DNA of 7,961 nucleotides from JBDTMT01 sp033764095 (lineage in GTDB: Bacteria; Desulfobacterota; Binatia; HRBIN30; CADEER01). Each line of letters opens with the position of its first letter. Position 1 is the stretch's first letter. Position numbers and translations under genes: made by a program. The notes below the pieces were generated by a model. That model searched no databases and had not been told where the DNA came from. It saw only the letters and a program-made list of their open reading frames with translations. Shown piece after piece: positions 5,526-7,961 of the stretch. Location of the stretch: assembly GCA_033764095.1 (NCBI GenBank), contig JANRJF010000262.1, positions 1-7,961 on the forward strand. The letters are read 5' to 3'.

Positions 5526-6614
5526 ATGGTCAAGGCAGCATGTCTGCACGCGTTCAACGAGCCGTTGAAGGTCGAGACCTTCAACCTGAAGCCGCCGCGC
5601 GAGGATGAAGTGGTCGTCAAGGTCGTCGCCAGCGGCGTCTGCCACTCCGATCTCTCCGTGTTGCAGGCCAAGCTGCCGATTCCGCCCCCCTGCATCCTCG
5701 GACACGAGGGCGCCGGCATCGTCGAGGAGGTCGGCAAGGGCGTCACCCATCTCAAGGCCGGCGATCACGTGGTCATGGCATGGGTGCAGCCGTGCGGCCG
5801 CTGCCACTACTGCGTCAACGCCAAGCCGCACCTCTGCGAGGCGGGCGTGCAGGCGGCGATGGCGGGCGAGGACCTGGTGTTCGAGAAGGACGGCATGCCG
5901 GTCGGCCGCATGGCCGGCGTCGGCTCGTTCGCCGACCACACCGTGGTCAAGGCCAACGCGGCGATCAAGATCCGCGAGGACATGCCGCTCGACAAGGCGT
6001 GCCTGGTCGGCTGCGGCGTCATGACCGGCGTCGGCGCGGCGATCAACACCGCCAAGGTGAAGCCGGGCGACGTGGTGGCGGTGTTCGGCGCCGGCGGCGT
6101 CGGCCTCAACGTCATCCAGGGCGCGGCGCTGGCCGGCGCGGCGCGCATCATTGCCGTCGACCTGGTCGACGCGAAGCTCAAGCTGGCGAAGACCTTCGGC
6201 GCCACCGACGTGGTGAACGGCAAGGAGGCCGACGCGCCGAGTGCGATTCGCGAGCTCACCGGCGGCCTCGGCGTCGACTACGCCTTCGAAGTCATCGGCG
6301 CGGCGCCGGTGGTCTCGCAGGCCTATGCGTCCCTCAAGCGCGGCGGTTTCGTCGTCGTCGTCGGCGTGCCCGCCTTCGGCACCGACCTCACCATCCCCGG
6401 CTTCTCGCTGACGCTGGAGGAGAAGGGCGTCATCGGCTCGCTGTACGGCTCCGGCAACCTGCACCGCGACATGGTCAAGCTGGTCGACCTGTACATGAAC
6501 AAGAAGCTCAAGATCGACGAGCTGATCTCGCGCACCATCAAGATCGACGACGTCAACGCCGCCTTCGACGCCATGGAAAAGGGCGAAGTGGCGCGCAGCG
6601 TCATCAAGTTCTGA
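5526..6614 (+). CDS. Zinc-dependent alcohol dehydrogenase, MDR family (362 aa)
   Basis: Medium-chain dehydrogenase that oxidises an alcohol or reduces an aldehyde with NAD(P). Catalytic-zinc ligands are visible as Cys39 (SGVCHSD), His60-Glu61 (GHEGAG) and Cys163 (VGCGVMTG). The structural zinc site is complete, with Cys90, Cys93, Cys96 and Cys104. The Rossmann domain has GAGGVG (188-193), followed by an acidic residue at the end of beta-2 (IIAVDLVD, Asp212), which favours NAD over NADP. The C-terminal FDAMEKGEVARSVIKF is the usual family ending. The length fits the class III/benzyl-alcohol-type branch, but the exact substrate is not determined. ATG 5526 has GAGGGAGG (5513-5520) 5 bp upstream, a near-ideal site. 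It is divergent from the lipocalin-like gene and is followed by a long hairpin, so it is likely its own transcription unit. Confidence 0.92.
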   Translation: MVKAACLHAFNEPLKVETFNLKPPREDEVVVKVVASGVCHSDLSVLQAKLPIPPPCILGHEGAGIVEEVGKGVTHLKAGDHVVMAWVQPCGRCHYCVNAKPHLCEAGVQAAMAGEDLVFEKDGMPVGRMAGVGSFADHTVVKANAAIKIREDMPLDKACLVGCGVMTGVGAAINTAKVKPGDVVAVFGAGGVGLNVIQGAALAGAARIIAVDLVDAKLKLAKTFGATDVVNGKEADAPSAIRELTGGLGVDYAFEVIGAAPVVSQAYASLKRGGFVVVVGVPAFGTDLTIPGFSLTLEEKGVIGSLYGSGNLHRDMVKLVDLYMNKKLKIDELISRTIKIDDVNAAFDAMEKGEVARSVIKF

Positions 6615-6626
6615 TCGAACCAACGG

Positions 6627-6706
6627 CGTGACCGGTACCCAGTGACCGGTGATCGGTAGGAGTTCTCTCCTCTGATCACCGGTCACGGGTCACTGGTCAC
6701 GCTTTT
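6627..6706 (+). terminator. Long heptad-repeat hairpin with T-tract after the ADH gene
   Basis: Arms 6627-6654 and 6674-6701 pair in 24 of 28 positions, one of the four mismatches being a G-T wobble. A smaller stem AGGAG/CTCCT forms inside the loop. TTTT (6703-6706) follows, so it can act as an intrinsic terminator for the ADH gene, whose stop is at 6614. Both arms consist of 7-bp units: the right arm reads as consecutive NGGTCAC copies (6678-6684, cGGTCAC; then gGGTCAC and tGGTCAC), and the left arm carries GTGACCG-like units. The structure ends only 6 bp before the next start codon. Confidence 0.75.
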
Positions 6707-6712
6707 CATCCG

Positions 6713-7198
6713 ATGAGCGGGGCCGCCGATCACCAACAGTTCATGCGCCTCGCCATCGCGGCGGCGCGGGTCGGGATCGCGGCCGGGCAGGCGCCGTTCG
6801 GCGCCTGCGTGGTGCGCGACGGGGCGGTCATCGCGACCGCCCACAACACCATCCTGCGCGACTGCGATCCCTCCGCGCACGGCGAGGTGAACGCGGTGCG
6901 CGCCGCCGGGACGGCGCTGCGCAGCTTCGATCTCAGCGGCTGCACGCTCTACACCACCGGCGAGTCGTGCCTGATGTGCTTCACCTGCTGCCAGTGGGCG
7001 CGCATCTCGACGCTGGTCTACGGCGCCACCCTGGAAGACACCGCCGCGGTCGGCTTCGTCGGGCTGCACGTCTCGAACGAGGAGCTGGCGGCGCGCGCCG
7101 AGCGCCCGATCACCGTCATCGGCGAGGTCGCGCGTCAGGAATGTATCGCCATGCTCGCCGAATGGGCGAAGCGATCAGCGACGCGCGATGAGCGATGA
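6713..7198 (+). CDS. Zinc-dependent nucleoside/guanine-type deaminase (161 aa)
   Basis: Member of the cytidine/deoxycytidylate deaminase superfamily, on the guanine-deaminase/tRNA-adenosine-deaminase side by its motif spacing. APFGACVVRDG (27-37) forms the first strands. HGE (His56, catalytic Glu58) and C-L-M-C (Cys86, Cys89) supply the zinc ligands and proton shuttle. The usual HAE and EPCPMC are here HGE and ESCLMC, followed by a Cys-rich FTCC; metal ligands and Glu are intact, so activity is expected but substrate may differ. There is no Shine-Dalgarno before ATG 6713 nor before the internal Met11, in contrast to the neighbours. The last residues (RDER) and the stop lie in a 7-bp repeat array. 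It is flanked by hairpins on both sides. Guanine or a related purine/pyrimidine is the likely substrate class by family. Confidence 0.82.
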   Translation: MSGAADHQQFMRLAIAAARVGIAAGQAPFGACVVRDGAVIATAHNTILRDCDPSAHGEVNAVRAAGTALRSFDLSGCTLYTTGESCLMCFTCCQWARISTLVYGATLEDTAAVGFVGLHVSNEELAARAERPITVIGEVARQECIAMLAEWAKRSATRDER

Positions 7199-7221
7199 GG
7201 GTCCCCCTCGTCGCTCATCGC
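7171..7221 (+). repeat. Heptad repeats and 17-bp hairpin overlapping the deaminase stop codon
   Basis: Four consecutive 7-bp units read gcgatca, gcgacgc, gcgatga, gcgatga (7171-7198), the last ending in the TGA stop. Bases 7185-7201 pair with 7205-7221 over all 17 positions (one T-G wobble), with a 3-nt loop. The stop codon 7196-7198 is inside the stem. No T-tract follows, so it is not a classical intrinsic terminator, though it may mark the 3' end. The unit sequence differs from that of the hairpin before the gene, but the 7-bp period and hairpin layout are the same. Confidence 0.7.
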
Positions 7222-7255
7222 TCACCACAGTGCCCTGTCTGTAACCTTTCGACCG

Positions 7256-7285
7256 CCTCGTTCGTGAAGGGGGGAAACGAGGAGG
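7256..7285 (+). promoter_or_regulatory. Small hairpin covering the Shine-Dalgarno of the FAD oxidoreductase gene
   Basis: CCTCGTT (7256-7262) pairs perfectly with AACGAGG (7276-7282) around a 13-nt loop. The right arm includes the start of the GAGGAGG Shine-Dalgarno site (7279-7285), which lies 6 bp before ATG 7292. Folding would hide part of the ribosome site, so it could dampen translation. A seven-pair stem is modest and may be chance. Confidence 0.35.
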
Positions 7286-7291
7286 TCTCGA

Positions 7292-7961
7292 ATGGCTCAG
7301 ACACGACAGGCGGAGGTGATCGTCATCGGCGGCGGGCTGGCCGGCCTGGCGGCGGCGGCCTATGCGGCGCGCGCCGGGCGCTCGGTGCTGCTGTGCGAGA
7401 AGGCGGCCGGCCTCGGCGGCCGCGCCGCGACGTCCGCGGCGGGCGGCTATCGCTTCAACCTCGGTCCGCACGCGCTCTATCGCGGCGGTCCGGCGACGCA
7501 GGTGCTGGGCGAGCTCGGGGTCGCCTTTCGCGGCCATGCCCCGGCGACCAGCGGCGCGTTTGCTGTCGCCGCGGGCGCCGCGCACGCCCTGCCGGGCGGC
7601 TTCGTCTCGCTGCTCGCCACCGGCTTGTTCGGCCTGTCGGCCAAGCTGGAGACGGCCAAGCTCCTCGCCGGCTTTGCCAAGCTCGACCCGACCCCGCTGC
7701 AGCGCACCTCGGTGAGCGACTGGCTGGCCGGGTCGATCCGCCATCCGGCGGTGCGTGAGCTGGTCGGCGCACTGGTGCGAGTGTCGAGCTACACCGCCGA
7801 CCACGACCGCATGAGCGCCGGCGCGGCGATCGCGCAGGTGCAGGAGGCGCTCGGCCATGGCGTGCTCTATCTCGACGACGGCTGGCAGACGCTGGTCGAC
7901 GGCCTGCGCGATGCCGCGCTCAACGCCGGCGCGCAGCTGCTCACCGGCGCCCGCGCCGCCA
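7292..7961 (+). CDS. Phytoene-desaturase-like FAD-dependent oxidoreductase, 3' end cut by window
   Basis: ATG 7292 opens a frame with no stop to the window end; 223 residues are visible out of a usual 420-500. The start follows GAGGAGG (7279-7285). The N-terminal Rossmann fold has GGGLAG (13-18), the GxGxxG FAD-binding motif, and Glu36 (LLCEK) for the ribose hydroxyls. GGRAAT (42-47) and NLGPHALY (56-63) are the hallmark second and third motifs of the phytoene dehydrogenase/amine oxidase/protoporphyrinogen oxidase superfamily (COG1233 type). LDDGWQTLVDGL (194-205) corresponds to the family's GG-x-x-x-L strand. No signal peptide. It may desaturate an isoprenoid, but many members have other substrates. 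It begins 93 bp after the deaminase stop and has its own strong ribosome site. Confidence 0.85.
   Translation, partial: MAQTRQAEVIVIGGGLAGLAAAAYAARAGRSVLLCEKAAGLGGRAATSAAGGYRFNLGPHALYRGGPATQVLGELGVAFRGHAPATSGAFAVAAGAAHALPGGFVSLLATGLFGLSAKLETAKLLAGFAKLDPTPLQRTSVSDWLAGSIRHPAVRELVGALVRVSSYTADHDRMSAGAAIAQVQEALGHGVLYLDDGWQTLVDGLRDAALNAGAQLLTGARAA

Noticed and set aside
4662..6686. A 674-residue open frame on the minus strand through the ADH gene
   Set aside because: It is antisense to the clearly functional ADH and consists of Asp/Arg/His/Ala-rich low-complexity peptide typical of a shadow frame in GC-rich DNA, with no recognisable domain.

Overview
The window is high-GC DNA (about two thirds G+C, judged by eye) from a bacterium. 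It carries eight protein-coding genes, strong purine-rich Shine-Dalgarno sites at several starts, and short intergenic gaps. I see no rRNA, tRNA, CRISPR array, insertion sequence or phage gene. The long cysteine-rich repeat protein at the left edge, with its distinctive C-terminal domain, recalls proteins I associate with uncultured delta-proteobacteria-like lineages such as Binatota (Binatia). The GST, MFE-2-type SDR and zinc alcohol dehydrogenase neighbours would suit such an organism. This placement is inference from memory, not a search result.

Layout. Positions 1-1860 (+): the 3' part of a very cysteine-rich protein with twelve visible tandem repeats that resemble the ECD-loop segment of ADAM/snake-venom disintegrin domains. 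They are followed by a Lys-rich, beta-predicted C-terminal domain and a strong GNRA-capped hairpin. 2045-2650 (+): a glutathione S-transferase. 2685-3587 (-): a short-chain dehydrogenase of the MFE-2/HSD17B4-like branch. 3723-4022 (+): a small antibiotic-biosynthesis-monooxygenase (ABM) fold protein, divergent from the SDR across a 135-bp control region. 4036-5427 (-): a CrtC/AttH lipocalin-like protein, convergent with the ABM gene. 5526-6614 (+): a zinc-dependent alcohol dehydrogenase, divergent from the lipocalin-like gene across about 98 bp. 6713-7198 (+): a zinc nucleoside/guanine-type deaminase. 7292-7961 (+): the first 223 residues of a phytoene-desaturase-like FAD oxidoreductase, cut by the window end.

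Functional theme. The middle and right part is a set of redox and small-molecule enzymes (GST, SDR, ABM monooxygenase, CrtC-like protein, ADH, FAD oxidoreductase). They are mostly separate transcription units that alternate strand, so this is not one operon. A CrtC-superfamily protein two genes from a phytoene-desaturase-like protein hints at carotenoid or isoprenoid chemistry, but neither fold assignment fixes the substrate.

The most unusual material is (i) the disintegrin-like repeat protein and its C-terminal domain, (ii) the bracketing of the deaminase gene by two hairpins built from 7-bp repeat units, one of which encodes the C-terminal tail and stop codon of the protein, and (iii) a pair of overlapping, mutually exclusive hairpins whose arms hold the stop codons of two convergent genes.
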